Part shown: positions 37,533 to 46,892 of the stretch, in pieces | Numbering within the stretch: the first letter of the stretch is position 1 | Layout: the number at the start of each line of letters is the position of its first letter | DNA from: Chryseobacterium sp. Tr-659 | GTDB lineage: Bacteria; Bacteroidota; Bacteroidia; Flavobacteriales; Weeksellaceae | Direction: 5' to 3' | DNA: 64,000 nt | Assembly (NCBI RefSeq): GCF_011752975.1 | Contig: NZ_VWWP01000004.1 | Coordinates: forward strand, 290,654-354,653 | Notes under the pieces: model-generated | Told to the model about the DNA's origin: nothing | The model's database searches: none | Seen by the model: only the letters and a program-made list of their open reading frames with translations | Position numbers and translations under genes: made by a program

Positions 37533-37566
37533 AAAGAGGCTGCCTCCCTTTGAGACAGCCTCTTAT
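37533..37566 (+). terminator. Terminator after the LRR gene
   Basis: AAGAGGCTG at 37534-37542 pairs with CAGCCTCTT at 37556-37564 around a 13-nt loop, just after the LRR stop. Confidence 0.6.
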
Positions 37567-37659
37567 TAGATAGGAATATGGGTACATTACAAGCAAATAC
37601 CATCCTCTATAAATTTTCTATCTGAATTATAAATAACTAATGTACGATCATAAGATGAT

Positions 37660-38448
37660 CTAAGAAGCATTTTCATCTTTTGTTATCTCTATCTGAACTG
37701 CTCCTGAAACCGCTGCTGCACCTAACCCAATACCAATTGCTGCTCCAACAGGCCCTCCAACAGCACCTCCAATGGCACCTCCAACGGCTGCTCCTACAAC
37801 ATCTCCAATAATACCTCCGAAAATCCTTGCAAACCATTTCCCTTTTGCCACAAATGAAGGCCTGTCATTGGGAAATCTATTGATCCAATAATGGGTACTA
37901 TATCTTGCTATTACAATAATCCCGAGTAAATTCTGCTTTTCCTGACTAGACACCGCTGCATTCATATATTCTTCTTCAATATTAATAAGCCCATTTTCAA
38001 TTTCATCTACTGAAGCATAGGAATTCTGATTAAAGAATACTACTAATTTATATAGTTCAGCCTTATAAGCATCAGAAAAATTATATTTAACGGATAATGC
38101 ATCCAAACCATCGGCTGTAAAAGGAGCTGCTAAAGAAGTAGCAACGATAGTATTTAAAGCTGAGTTTGTAATCAGATCTGTATTGTATCCTTTTGATTTG
38201 AAAAATGATTTAGCTGAAGCCTTCACCACATCTACAGATTCTACATTAGAATTATACATTGTTGTTAAAAACTCATTATGTAATATTCCCAATTGTTCAT
38301 GAGGGTTTGTAATCTTACTGGATAGTTTTTGGGAGTTTTGGACCGTTAAATGATTCTCTGTCTGTCTTAATGACTCGCTATTATTATCTGTATTACAGGA
38401 ACCTACTACAAATAATGGGATTAAAAAAAGCAATTTTAGATTTTTCAT
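37660..38448 (-). CDS. Lipoprotein with C-terminal glycine-zipper tail
   Basis: A 262-residue lipoprotein. ATG at 38448 gives MKNLKLLFLIPLFVVGSC with lipobox Cys18; the 18-codon upstream extension is spacer-like. The mature part is mostly helical with Ser/Asn/Tyr. The C-terminal 60 residues are a hydrophobic run of small residues with repeated GxxxG (GDVVGAAVGGAIGGAVGG and on), as in glycine-zipper membrane-inserting proteins and some bacteriocins. No family was identified. It is monocistronic and convergent to the LRR gene. Confidence 0.65.
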   Translation of the reverse strand: MKNLKLLFLIPLFVVGSCNTDNNSESLRQTENHLTVQNSQKLSSKITNPHEQLGILHNEFLTTMYNSNVESVDVVKASAKSFFKSKGYNTDLITNSALNTIVATSLAAPFTADGLDALSVKYNFSDAYKAELYKLVVFFNQNSYASVDEIENGLINIEEEYMNAAVSSQEKQNLLGIIVIARYSTHYWINRFPNDRPSFVAKGKWFARIFGGIIGDVVGAAVGGAIGGAVGGPVGAAIGIGLGAAAVSGAVQIEITKDENAS

Positions 38449-39072
38449 GTTATTATTTTTTGGGTTGTTAATTTTCTTTTTAAATATCAATAGGAATATC
38501 ACAACAATGTATAAAAGTAAATACCATCAATACCAATTTAACATGTAGTTTCATCATTCATATACTTGATGTAGAACAATATTAATTTAATTCCTATTCA
38601 GAGTCATAGTAATAATTGATAAGTGTAATTGATTAACAATTAAGTGTAGACAAAAATTGAATAAATGTAACTCTGAAAATTTGAATTTAAAATTAGTTCT
38701 GAAGCATAAAAATAGAGACATCTACATCAAAGATTTAGGAGATTCTCTCGTAAGAAAGATATCCGAAATACATATTTTCTACTTAAAAATCTACATAAAA
38801 CAATATTAATTTTATTGATTTTCACATTTCTTTGAATTTTATTTTACAAAACAACAATTAATACCTTAAAAAAAATAAGCACATGAAAATCAAATAATTA
38901 AAATATTACAATTAACATTTTTTTTCAAAAAAAATACATTTAATTAATGATAATTAACAATACTTTCTATTGTCTTATCTTAAAATATAAATAGTTTTAA
39001 TCAACAACTCAACATTTATTTGGGAGGAGATCAAACGAAAGTAAAACTACTTTTTAACAACGAATTTTTTTG
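38449..39072. other. Long AT-rich intergenic region upstream of the HTH/surface-protein cluster
   Basis: About 620 bases without a credible gene on either strand. Near its right end TTTGGGAGGAGATC (39019-39032) is an unusual purine-rich patch for this AT-rich stretch, 41 bases before the first HTH gene. No clear promoter box or repeat was recognised. Confidence 0.4.
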
Positions 39073-39495
39073 ATGAAAATAAATCTAAAAGAAATCAATA
39101 TCGGGCACCTTATTAACATGCAGGTAGAAAGCAGTGGTATAGAAATGGTTCGGATTTGCAATTTTTTGAAATGTGAAGAGCAGGAAGTGATCAAAATGTA
39201 TGAACAAAGTGACCTTTCCGCAGATCTTCTTTTAAAATGGTCCAAATTGCTCAAATATGATTTCTTCAGATTGTACTCACAGCATCTTATCTTCTATTCT
39301 CCACAAAAGAATATTGCTGAAAATCATATAAAAGAGAATAATATACTGCCGAGTTTTAGAAAGAGTTTGTACACATCCGAGATGATCAAGTTCATTATTG
39401 AATTAATACAAACAGAAGAAAAAAGTATAAAAGAAATTATTGAAGAATACAATATTCCAAGAACAACATTGTATAGATGGCTTGAAAAATATTAG
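39073..39495 (+). CDS. Small helix-turn-helix protein
   Basis: A 140-residue cytoplasmic protein. ATG at 39073 is used rather than a TTG one codon upstream. The N-terminal part resembles a helical XRE-like fold (VRICNFLKCEEQEVIKMYEQ). The C-terminal end carries a transposase-like HTH: IKEIIEEYNIPRTTLYRWLE. There is no DDE catalytic domain, so it is not a transposase. It is co-oriented with another HTH gene and a large surface-protein gene and may regulate it. Confidence 0.7.
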   Translation: MKINLKEINIGHLINMQVESSGIEMVRICNFLKCEEQEVIKMYEQSDLSADLLLKWSKLLKYDFFRLYSQHLIFYSPQKNIAENHIKENNILPSFRKSLYTSEMIKFIIELIQTEEKSIKEIIEEYNIPRTTLYRWLEKY

Positions 39496-39600
39496 ACTCA
39501 ATTATAATTCAGATAAAATAAGACCAATTATATCTTTAAATGCACTAGTAGGTATTGAATAAGATTACACCAACATACTAACAACCAACAAAATTATAAT

Positions 39601-39975
39601 ATGAAATCATCTAAACCTGCCTATAAGAAAATATATGAAGATATGTTAAGAATAAAATTTCCGGATAAAAAGAAAGACTGTGAAACAATTCTCACAAAAG
39701 CCTGTTTATCAGAATTTGATGTTCTTCAGATAGAAAATATACTTTTTAAAAAGCGAAAATCCCATATGGATCTCAAAGATAAAAGACTTAGGTCTTATAC
39801 TCAGGATACCATTTTACAGATTTTAACCTACCAGAAAATCCATGAATTAAATAACACGCAATTGGCCGCACACTATGGTTTAAGCAGAAATACGGTAACC
39901 AGCTGGAAAAAAAGATTTCTCCTTATAAAAGTTTATAACAAAAATGATATTCATATAAACAATTCTTCCCTTTAA
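39601..39975 (+). CDS. Small helix-turn-helix protein, transposase-like
   Basis: A 124-residue basic protein with a C-terminal HTH (LAAHYGLSRNTVTSWKKRF, about 88-106) of the same style as in the gene upstream. The N-terminal half (KKIYEDMLRIKFPDKKKDCE) is helical and of unknown family. The next gene starts 14 bases after the stop. Two small HTH genes immediately ahead of a surface protein gene point to local regulation rather than transposition. Confidence 0.7.
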   Translation: MKSSKPAYKKIYEDMLRIKFPDKKKDCETILTKACLSEFDVLQIENILFKKRKSHMDLKDKRLRSYTQDTILQILTYQKIHELNNTQLAAHYGLSRNTVTSWKKRFLLIKVYNKNDIHINNSSL

Positions 39976-39989
39976 ATTAAATCAATTTT

Positions 39990-42944
39990 ATGAAAAAAAA
40001 GTATTACCCCCCTCCTATAGTTTATTCTATAGTTTTAATTGTTCTTTCACTTTGCTCCTCATTACATGCTCAAACGACGAGTAGCAATGCAATTTTAAAT
40101 GGAAACTTTGGTACTGATACCACTACAGGCGGAAATTTAAACAACTGGACCACCAATGGAACAGGAACCGATCCTGCTACAAGTTTTAACTGGTTTGCAG
40201 TGAATGGTGGAGCCGTTGCATTTTTTGATGGGGCAGAAGGCCTCAATCTTACCCAGGCTAATGTTCCTTTTAAAACCTCAACAACCCACAAGTACGCCAC
40301 CTTTTCGGTGAAAATATCCCCTGTTAATGCTAATGGAGTTCCGGTGAATACATCATGGGGAAAAATTAGTTTTTGGCTGGAAGGACCATCAGGATTTATA
40401 AAACTGTTTTCTGTTTTTAATCCCGTAACGGCCACCACCAATTCACCAACCGTTAACGTAACGGAAATCAATCCGGCTATCGTGCAAAAGCTAGCGGTAA
40501 ATAACAATTTTGCAGCCCGCAGCTTTGCCACCGGGGCTTATTCAACGGTTGACGTAACAGTAGATACTGATCTGCTACCTAATTCAGGTATTGTCTTAAT
40601 CCAGCGTAATAATGGAACCGCAAGCGGTCCCAATGGAACAGCGGGAACAGATGATTTTTTTGTGGATGATGTTTCTTATACCCATTTGATATGGCCGGAT
40701 ACTGATGGTGATGGAATTGATGATTATGTAGATATTGATGATGATAATGATGGAATTGTAGATGCAGTTGAGAGCCCGGCTTGCTACTTTACCGCCAACG
40801 AATGGAATACAGGAGCTAAGCCGCAAAGTGTAGTAACAATAAGTTCTTCGTTAACTACCACTAATGGCTTCTTCGATCAATTAACAGATGGGGTTAATAA
40901 CGTGAATGCTGTTACTTTTTCAAATACGCCGGCTCAACCGATCCAAAATGCAAATGTCTACTTATTTGATTTTGCTTATCCTGTAAGGCTGGATGCTTTA
41001 TACTTACAGTTTAACACAGCAACACAATTTGCAGGAACCACAAAAATCCAAGGTTCTAATACCAATAATGGTACAGATTGGGTAGATCTCTCTGCTGCCA
41101 TTGTACAAACTGCAGGAACCAATACTACGGCAAATGGAGCTGTAAGTGTAACCACTTCTATTAAATACCCGGTCACACTTAATACAACTACTGCTTTCAA
41201 GTATATCAGAATTACGGGAGTCGCAGCAAGTAATATTGCGGCACAGAATGCATCTGAAGTGTATTTTGATTTTAATACTTCAACATATATTCCTTCCATG
41301 TATCCAAAATCAGGCTGTACAGGCGCTGATACAGACGGAGATGGAGTCCCTAATCAACTGGATTTGGATAGTGACGGAGACGGATGTCCTGATTTAAAAG
41401 AAGCGGGAGTAAGCCCATTAACCGATATATTCACTCCATCTGCAACAAACAACGTGGGAGGAAGCTATGGAATTGCAAACCCTGCTAACAGCCAGCTTAA
41501 TCCGGCAGCTGCAGACACTAATAATGACGGGCTTAATGATAGTGTAGACCCTGATCTTAACGGAATGACGGATTACACTTCCACATACACCTCTTATGCC
41601 ATTAATTCATTTATAAACACCTGTACTGATACAGATAATGACGGAATACCAGATTATCTTGATTTAGATGATGATAATGATGGGGTTCTCGATAAGGTAG
41701 AATGCCCCGGAATATTTGGTAATATGGCTACCAACGGAGGATTTTCAACAACAGCAGCCAATCTTCCTAATTGGTATATGGGATTCTCAGCGACAGCACT
41801 TCCTATTGTAGAACCATTTACTCCTACTGTAATGCCTATTACAAATACCGGAGGGGTATATAATTATGGTATCGGAGGTGGTAATCAGGTTAATTCACAA
41901 CTTACCGGAGGTCTTTTTGATCAGAATGATGGAGTTAACACCGCAACAGGTCTCCAATATATATTGCAGGAACAAGACCCCCAAAGACCGGTGGTTAATA
42001 AACTATCTGCTCCTCTGGTAGCTGGAGCAACTTATAATTATACTTTTGATCTGGGGCTTCGTGGCGGTTCAGGTAGTACTAATAAATATATTGTAATGCT
42101 CTACAATGCAGATACTCAAAAACCTGAAAAAATATTAGAAATGGGGATAATGAATACATTGCCCGGAACTTCAAATAACCCAAGCTATAAAAACTTCAGT
42201 GGAAGCTTTGTTCCGGCATTATCAGGAAATTATGATCTATTATTTTATCCTTCAGTATCCGGAGGAGTTGCTGATGACTTTGTAATTGACAGAGTAGCTG
42301 TAGCCGGAGCATCTACAAGTGCATGTGATACGGATGGAGATGGTATTCCTAATTACCTGGACAATGACAGTGACAATGACGGCTGTTCAGATGCTTTTGA
42401 AGCCGGTGTTGTTGCTTATATCACAGCCAACGGAGGAACTGTCAGTCCCGGAACATTAAATAATCCATCTGCAACATTATCTCCGAATGCTACCGTAGGA
42501 AACAATACCCCAGCCGATTACGGAGCAAACGGATTCTACAACATGATAGAGAATAACGATACTTCATCAGCTACCTATAATGGAACTTACACCTATGCTA
42601 ATGCAATTAATGCAGCTATTGCCACTTGCCTTCTGGCATGTTATAAATCAGCTGTTACTGCAGGAACTATTTTACCTACTCTGTATGGTATTACTGCTTT
42701 AGGAAGAGCAGGAGAAAATACAGGAAGCTGGCCTGGAGTAAGAAAAGGCGGATGGATAGCACTTGAAGCCAAAACTAAAGGGTTTGTACCGAACAGGCTT
42801 ACCACTGCACAGATTAATGCAATTCCGGCAGCCAATCTGGCAGAAGGAATGATGGTCTACAATATTACTTTAGACTGTCTGTATATCAACACAGATGGAA
42901 CTGCAGCAGGATGGAAATGCTTTAACACACAAACCTGCCCTTAA
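39990..42944 (+). CDS. Large secreted protein with thrombospondin type 3 repeats
   Basis: A 984-residue secreted protein: signal peptide to about 27 (LIVLSLCSSLHAQ), then carbohydrate-binding-like beta domains alternating with calcium-binding TSP3 repeats (DTDGDGIDDYVDIDDDNDG at about 235-253; further sets near 450, 548 and 775). The C-terminus is not a classical T9SS sorting domain but the GMMVYN...LYIN module also seen in the next gene. It looks like a surface adhesin or matrix protein. It follows the two HTH genes and shares its transcription direction with a smaller partner. Confidence 0.82.
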   Translation: MKKKYYPPPIVYSIVLIVLSLCSSLHAQTTSSNAILNGNFGTDTTTGGNLNNWTTNGTGTDPATSFNWFAVNGGAVAFFDGAEGLNLTQANVPFKTSTTHKYATFSVKISPVNANGVPVNTSWGKISFWLEGPSGFIKLFSVFNPVTATTNSPTVNVTEINPAIVQKLAVNNNFAARSFATGAYSTVDVTVDTDLLPNSGIVLIQRNNGTASGPNGTAGTDDFFVDDVSYTHLIWPDTDGDGIDDYVDIDDDNDGIVDAVESPACYFTANEWNTGAKPQSVVTISSSLTTTNGFFDQLTDGVNNVNAVTFSNTPAQPIQNANVYLFDFAYPVRLDALYLQFNTATQFAGTTKIQGSNTNNGTDWVDLSAAIVQTAGTNTTANGAVSVTTSIKYPVTLNTTTAFKYIRITGVAASNIAAQNASEVYFDFNTSTYIPSMYPKSGCTGADTDGDGVPNQLDLDSDGDGCPDLKEAGVSPLTDIFTPSATNNVGGSYGIANPANSQLNPAAADTNNDGLNDSVDPDLNGMTDYTSTYTSYAINSFINTCTDTDNDGIPDYLDLDDDNDGVLDKVECPGIFGNMATNGGFSTTAANLPNWYMGFSATALPIVEPFTPTVMPITNTGGVYNYGIGGGNQVNSQLTGGLFDQNDGVNTATGLQYILQEQDPQRPVVNKLSAPLVAGATYNYTFDLGLRGGSGSTNKYIVMLYNADTQKPEKILEMGIMNTLPGTSNNPSYKNFSGSFVPALSGNYDLLFYPSVSGGVADDFVIDRVAVAGASTSACDTDGDGIPNYLDNDSDNDGCSDAFEAGVVAYITANGGTVSPGTLNNPSATLSPNATVGNNTPADYGANGFYNMIENNDTSSATYNGTYTYANAINAAIATCLLACYKSAVTAGTILPTLYGITALGRAGENTGSWPGVRKGGWIALEAKTKGFVPNRLTTAQINAIPAANLAEGMMVYNITLDCLYINTDGTAAGWKCFNTQTCP

Positions 42945-42989
42945 TAGTGATCTGGCAGAATATATTTTAACTTACAAAACAACAAACAA

Positions 42990-43535
42990 ATGATTAACAT
43001 AATAAATAAAACAAATCTTGTTATTCTTTTAGTTGCCGGCATCATGGCTTCAGCTCAGGTAGCCATAGGAAAATCTTCCATTACCAGTACTTCAGTTTCA
43101 TTAGAATTTGAAACCGGCAATAAAGGGATCATCCTTCCCTGGGTTACAAATACAGGAGCAGTTACGGGAGCTGTGAACGGAACCATTGCATATGATCTTT
43201 CAGACCATAAAGTAAAAGTAAAATACGCTTCAGGCTGGAAAGATCTTTCTGTAGACACTACAGGAACAACAGTAGATCCGATAACGAGTACAGATGGAGT
43301 TTTAATACAGAATCCATTAACTGAACAATCCGGAGCGAAAACTGCCATTGGAACACTGGGACCGGATCCTGGAATTCTGGTACTGGAAGATACTAATAAA
43401 GCAATGATTTTGCCTAAAGTTGCCAGCCCTCATCTCAATATAATTAATCCTGCTCCAGGGATGATGGTATATGATACAACAGCGAAACAGCTGGCCGTTT
43501 TTAATGGTAGTGTGTGGAGTTTCTGGAAACCTTGA
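42990..43535 (+). CDS. Small secreted partner of the TSP3 protein
   Basis: A 181-residue exported protein with signal peptide (LVILLVAGIMASAQ). Two internal units share a pattern: GIILPWVTNTG...NGTIAYD...GWKDL and AMILPKVASPHL...PGMMVYDTTAKQLAVFNG. The second matches the end of the 984-residue protein upstream (EGMMVYNITLDCLYINTDG). No family function is known. It ends in front of a terminator and is likely in one operon with the upstream gene (45-base gap). Confidence 0.7.
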   Translation: MINIINKTNLVILLVAGIMASAQVAIGKSSITSTSVSLEFETGNKGIILPWVTNTGAVTGAVNGTIAYDLSDHKVKVKYASGWKDLSVDTTGTTVDPITSTDGVLIQNPLTEQSGAKTAIGTLGPDPGILVLEDTNKAMILPKVASPHLNIINPAPGMMVYDTTAKQLAVFNGSVWSFWKP

Positions 43536-43565
43536 TATAGTATCATAAATATAATCCAATAGTTT

Positions 43566-43588
43566 TAGCCCCTTTTGGGGCTATTTCT
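43566..43588 (+). terminator. Terminator of the surface-protein operon
   Basis: TAGCCCC (43566-43572), a TTTT loop and GGGGCTA (43577-43583) form a 7-bp GC-rich stem followed by TTTCT, 31 bases after the stop. Confidence 0.65.
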
Positions 43589-43757
43589 ATAATAGTGTGG
43601 CATGAGAAGAATATATCAAAACCGCACCATTGATACTCAGACAATTCTCTGATTGGCAAATTGATAAGATGTTAACATCCTGATCTGTTTTTTTGTAATA
43701 TATTTAAAAAGTTTAATAATGTGCTTCAAGTCATAATTGCACTGGATATAAATTTGT

Positions 43758-45341
43758 ATGCAAACAATGCTTCCTTTTTTTCTGGCAATCGTAACAGTTA
43801 TCGTATTGCTGAACATGCTGGCTTCAAAACTAAAAGTCGCCTACCCGATATTGTTGGTGATAGGTGGTCTGTTTATAGGCTTTATTCCTGGTCTCCCTGT
43901 TATCCATATCAAACCGGATCTGATATTTCTGGTATTCCTTCCTCCTTTGTTGTTTTTTTCCGCAGGTGCCGCATCCTTTAAGGAAATGCGCAAGTGGTGG
44001 CGGATGATTGGAAGCTTTGCATTTCTGGTCGTATTTATTACGGCACTTGCGGTAGCTGTGGCTGCCAATTACTTTATCCCCGGCTTTTCTATAGGCCTTG
44101 GCTTTTTGCTTGGCGGCATTGTCTCACCACCAGATGCGGTAAGCACAGCTGCTATAACAAGATTTGTAAAAATTCCTAAAGTGCTTACTACCGTATTAGA
44201 AGGAGAAAGTCTTGTGAATGATGCTTCCTCACTTATTATTTTCCGTTTCGCACTAATAGCTGTGGGAACAGGCCAGTTCATTTGGCAGGATGCCACGCTC
44301 AGTTTTTTCTGGATGGTTCTTGGAGGTACAGGTATCGGACTGCTGTTAGGCTGGTTTTTTGTACAAATGCATAAACTACTACCTACGGATGCTCCTACAG
44401 ATACGGTTTTTATTCTCATAGAGCCGTATATTATGTATTTGATCGCAGAACATGTACACAGCTCCGGAGTATTGGCCGTAGTAGCAGGCAGCTTATATAT
44501 TTCCAAAAAATGGCTCGTTTTTCTAAGCAGTACCAGCCGCTTAAGAGTAGTTAACGTTTGGCAAAGCCTTATTTTTTTGTTAAACGGGATTGTTTTTTTC
44601 ATTATTGGTTTAGCATTGCCGGATATCGTAAAGGGATTGAGAGCAGAAGGCATATCCTTAAGTACTGCTATTGGCTATGGAGTATTGATAACTGTGGTAT
44701 TGATTGTTATCCGAATTATCTGCTGTTATGCTGCGCAAGCTGCTACTTTGATTTTCAGGAGAAAATCACTGCCTGCGGAAATTCCGTGGCGGGCATATCT
44801 GGTACCTTTGATTATGGGCTGGACTGGCATGCGTGGTGTTGTATCATTGGCAGCCGCGTTGTCAATACCTGTTATGTATAATGGTATAGCATTTCCACAG
44901 CGCAATCTTATCTTGCTGATAACATTTGTGGTCATATTCCTCACCTTGGTGATTCAGGGGCTTACCTTGCCTATCTTTATCAGAAAATCCAAAGTATTTG
45001 AACATCTCGTGCTTATAGATTCTCAGGAAGACGAACAGGAGAAAAAAATAAAAAACGGATTAAGAAAAGAAGTATATACGTTTTTGAAGAACAGATACGA
45101 TGACGGGCATCTGCAAAACAGTGTTCTATTTCAAAAAATGATGCAGTATTGGGAAGAAAACGAAAAAGCCGATGATGATGAATGGATGAACGAGGAAACA
45201 AGACAGATTTACATAGAGTCACTCGATGCACAGCGAAAGTATCTTTCCGAGCTCAACAAACAACCGGATATAGACGAAGATCTTATTCGCCGGCAATTAT
45301 ATCTGTTAGACTTACAGGAAGAGCGTATGAAATTAGGATAG
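43758..45341 (+). CDS. Na+/H+ antiporter, CPA1 (NhaP/NHE) family
   Basis: A 527-residue inner-membrane exchanger with about 12 membrane segments in the first 400 residues and a cytoplasmic tail (about 400-527) rich in charged residues. Ion-binding motifs are visible: SPPDAVSTAAI (about 119-129) and EGESLVNDASSLI (about 144-156), with the conserved Asp residues used by CPA1 proteins. It should exchange Na+ (or Li+/K+) for H+ in pH and salt homeostasis. It stands alone after a terminator. Confidence 0.92.
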   Translation: MQTMLPFFLAIVTVIVLLNMLASKLKVAYPILLVIGGLFIGFIPGLPVIHIKPDLIFLVFLPPLLFFSAGAASFKEMRKWWRMIGSFAFLVVFITALAVAVAANYFIPGFSIGLGFLLGGIVSPPDAVSTAAITRFVKIPKVLTTVLEGESLVNDASSLIIFRFALIAVGTGQFIWQDATLSFFWMVLGGTGIGLLLGWFFVQMHKLLPTDAPTDTVFILIEPYIMYLIAEHVHSSGVLAVVAGSLYISKKWLVFLSSTSRLRVVNVWQSLIFLLNGIVFFIIGLALPDIVKGLRAEGISLSTAIGYGVLITVVLIVIRIICCYAAQAATLIFRRKSLPAEIPWRAYLVPLIMGWTGMRGVVSLAAALSIPVMYNGIAFPQRNLILLITFVVIFLTLVIQGLTLPIFIRKSKVFEHLVLIDSQEDEQEKKIKNGLRKEVYTFLKNRYDDGHLQNSVLFQKMMQYWEENEKADDDEWMNEETRQIYIESLDAQRKYLSELNKQPDIDEDLIRRQLYLLDLQEERMKLG

Positions 45342-45540
45342 CAGCAACGAAATGACATCAATCAGATCAAAGTACTAAAATATCACCAGTAAGATTTGAA
45401 TAAATCATTGATAGCACCTTTACTATTTATTCTTTTCAGATGATGGGATTGTAATCTCAGAATCAGTACTGCCTTATTTTTTGTGGTTAAATATAGAGTG
45501 AACCTATTTTGGGACGACTCGGTATTATCGATATTTACAA

Positions 45541-45954
45541 TTATTTTTTATCTTGTTCAAACATGACTTCTCTATGCCGCATCCCCCATTGTACCAGAGC
45601 CTGAATAACATTATTGGCTTCTTTACCATAATCGGTGATAGAATAATTTACGGTAATAGGCTTGGTATCCATTACCTCACGACGAACCATTTTATTAAAT
45701 TCCAAAGCTTTTAGTTCTTTTGAGAGCATTCTTGCCGAAATCCCTTCAATATCTTTCTCCATTTTTTTAAAGGTATTGTCAATCCCTGTTCTTGTCATCA
45801 GATAATGAACTATGAGTAAACTCCATTTATTGCCCAGCATATCCAAAGCATCTTGCATTGATCTTATGCCTGCTGTACAAGAAACAGGATCAGTTTTCGG
45901 TTTTTTTATCATATCGCTTACTTTTAAGTTACTAGTTACCTTTTGTTTACTCAT
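45541..45954 (-). CDS. HxlR family transcriptional regulator
   Basis: A 137-residue winged-HTH protein. The N-terminal Cys in PVSCTAGI fits redox- or aldehyde-sensing HxlR members. The core is LDMLGNKWSLLIVHYLM, then ISARMLSKELKALEFNKMV and the wing KPITVNYSITDYGKE. It is divergent from an SDR/epimerase-pirin pair with a 51-base gap that would hold both promoters, so those genes are likely targets. Confidence 0.92.
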   Translation of the reverse strand: MSKQKVTSNLKVSDMIKKPKTDPVSCTAGIRSMQDALDMLGNKWSLLIVHYLMTRTGIDNTFKKMEKDIEGISARMLSKELKALEFNKMVRREVMDTKPITVNYSITDYGKEANNVIQALVQWGMRHREVMFEQDKK

Positions 45955-46005
45955 AACAAATATATAGATTATTGACTGTACCTTTAAGTAATAAAAAAAT
46001 CAAAA

Positions 46006-46866
46006 ATGAAAAAAACAGTACTAATAACAGGAGGTAATAGTTTTATTGCAAAACATTTAAAACCCATGTTATTACAAAATTATAACGTAAAACTTTTAAG
46101 CCGGAATCCACAAAACAGCAATGAATACATATGGGATCTGGATGACTGGAGTATGGATGAGGCAGCCTTAGACGATGTGGAATACATTGTACATTTGGCA
46201 GGTTCCAAACTCAACGATGGCACTCCTCTCACAAAAGAAAGAATGAAACTGATATATGATACAAGAATCGGAGCAGCAGATTTTTTGAGAGAAAAGCTAA
46301 AAGCCCGCAATCAAAAATTAATAGGATTTGTTTCTGCTTCTGCTATTGGTTATTATGGATTTACCGATTCTACTTTGGAAATTGATGAAAATGGAGCAAA
46401 AGGAATAGGCTTTTCTGCCGACTTATGTGAAGATTGGGAAAAATCAGCCGACAGATTCAAAGCAGAACAGGTAGCCAGTCATGTATCTAAAATAAGAGTC
46501 TCCCTGGCATTGGGCAATAATGGAGGTATCTTTCCCATGTATAAGGAAATGATAAAGACAAATCCAAAGGCTGCGGCACAAGATAATACCGATTCTTTCG
46601 CCTGGAATCATGTGGAAGATATGGCGGGTATTTTCGATTTTGCTGTAACCCATAATTTGGATGGTGTTTATAACTCTGTAGCTCCAGTACCCGCTTCATT
46701 ACAGGATGTGTTTAAAGCCATTTCAAACAATACTGCCGGGACAAACTATAATATTACTCCTTATGAAGGGAAGCACTTGGTGGCACACAAAATCATCAAT
46801 GCAGGTTACCAATTCAAATATCCAACGATTGAAATGACTGTAAATAATCTTATAGTAACGGCATAA
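46006..46866 (+). CDS. NAD-dependent epimerase/dehydratase (TIGR01777-like)
   Basis: A 286-residue Rossmann-fold protein of the extended SDR superfamily. The nucleotide site is shifted to VLITGGNSFIAKHL (residues 4-17) instead of GxxGxxG. Family blocks: IVHLAGSKLNDGTPL, FVSASAIGYYG (active-site Ser/Tyr region), and the C-terminal NHVEDMAGIFDFAVTH and GVYNSVAP segments typical of the TIGR01777 group. Substrate is unknown. It forms a pair with the pirin gene 26 bases downstream and diverges from the HxlR regulator. Confidence 0.9.
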   Translation: MKKTVLITGGNSFIAKHLKPMLLQNYNVKLLSRNPQNSNEYIWDLDDWSMDEAALDDVEYIVHLAGSKLNDGTPLTKERMKLIYDTRIGAADFLREKLKARNQKLIGFVSASAIGYYGFTDSTLEIDENGAKGIGFSADLCEDWEKSADRFKAEQVASHVSKIRVSLALGNNGGIFPMYKEMIKTNPKAAAQDNTDSFAWNHVEDMAGIFDFAVTHNLDGVYNSVAPVPASLQDVFKAISNNTAGTNYNITPYEGKHLVAHKIINAGYQFKYPTIEMTVNNLIVTA

Positions 46867-46892
46867 TCAATAATCACAACAAAAAACAAATT

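Noticed and set aside
39073..39975. Insertion sequence
   Set aside because: Two HTH proteins without a DDE domain or terminal inverted repeats; not a transposase.
40070..40531. 153-codon frame antisense to the TSP3 protein
   Set aside because: It is a shadow of the sense gene, which has a signal peptide and repeats; the antisense translation shows no domain.
44069..44653. 194-codon frame antisense to the Na+/H+ antiporter
   Set aside because: Shadow of a well-supported membrane protein; no plausible independent product.
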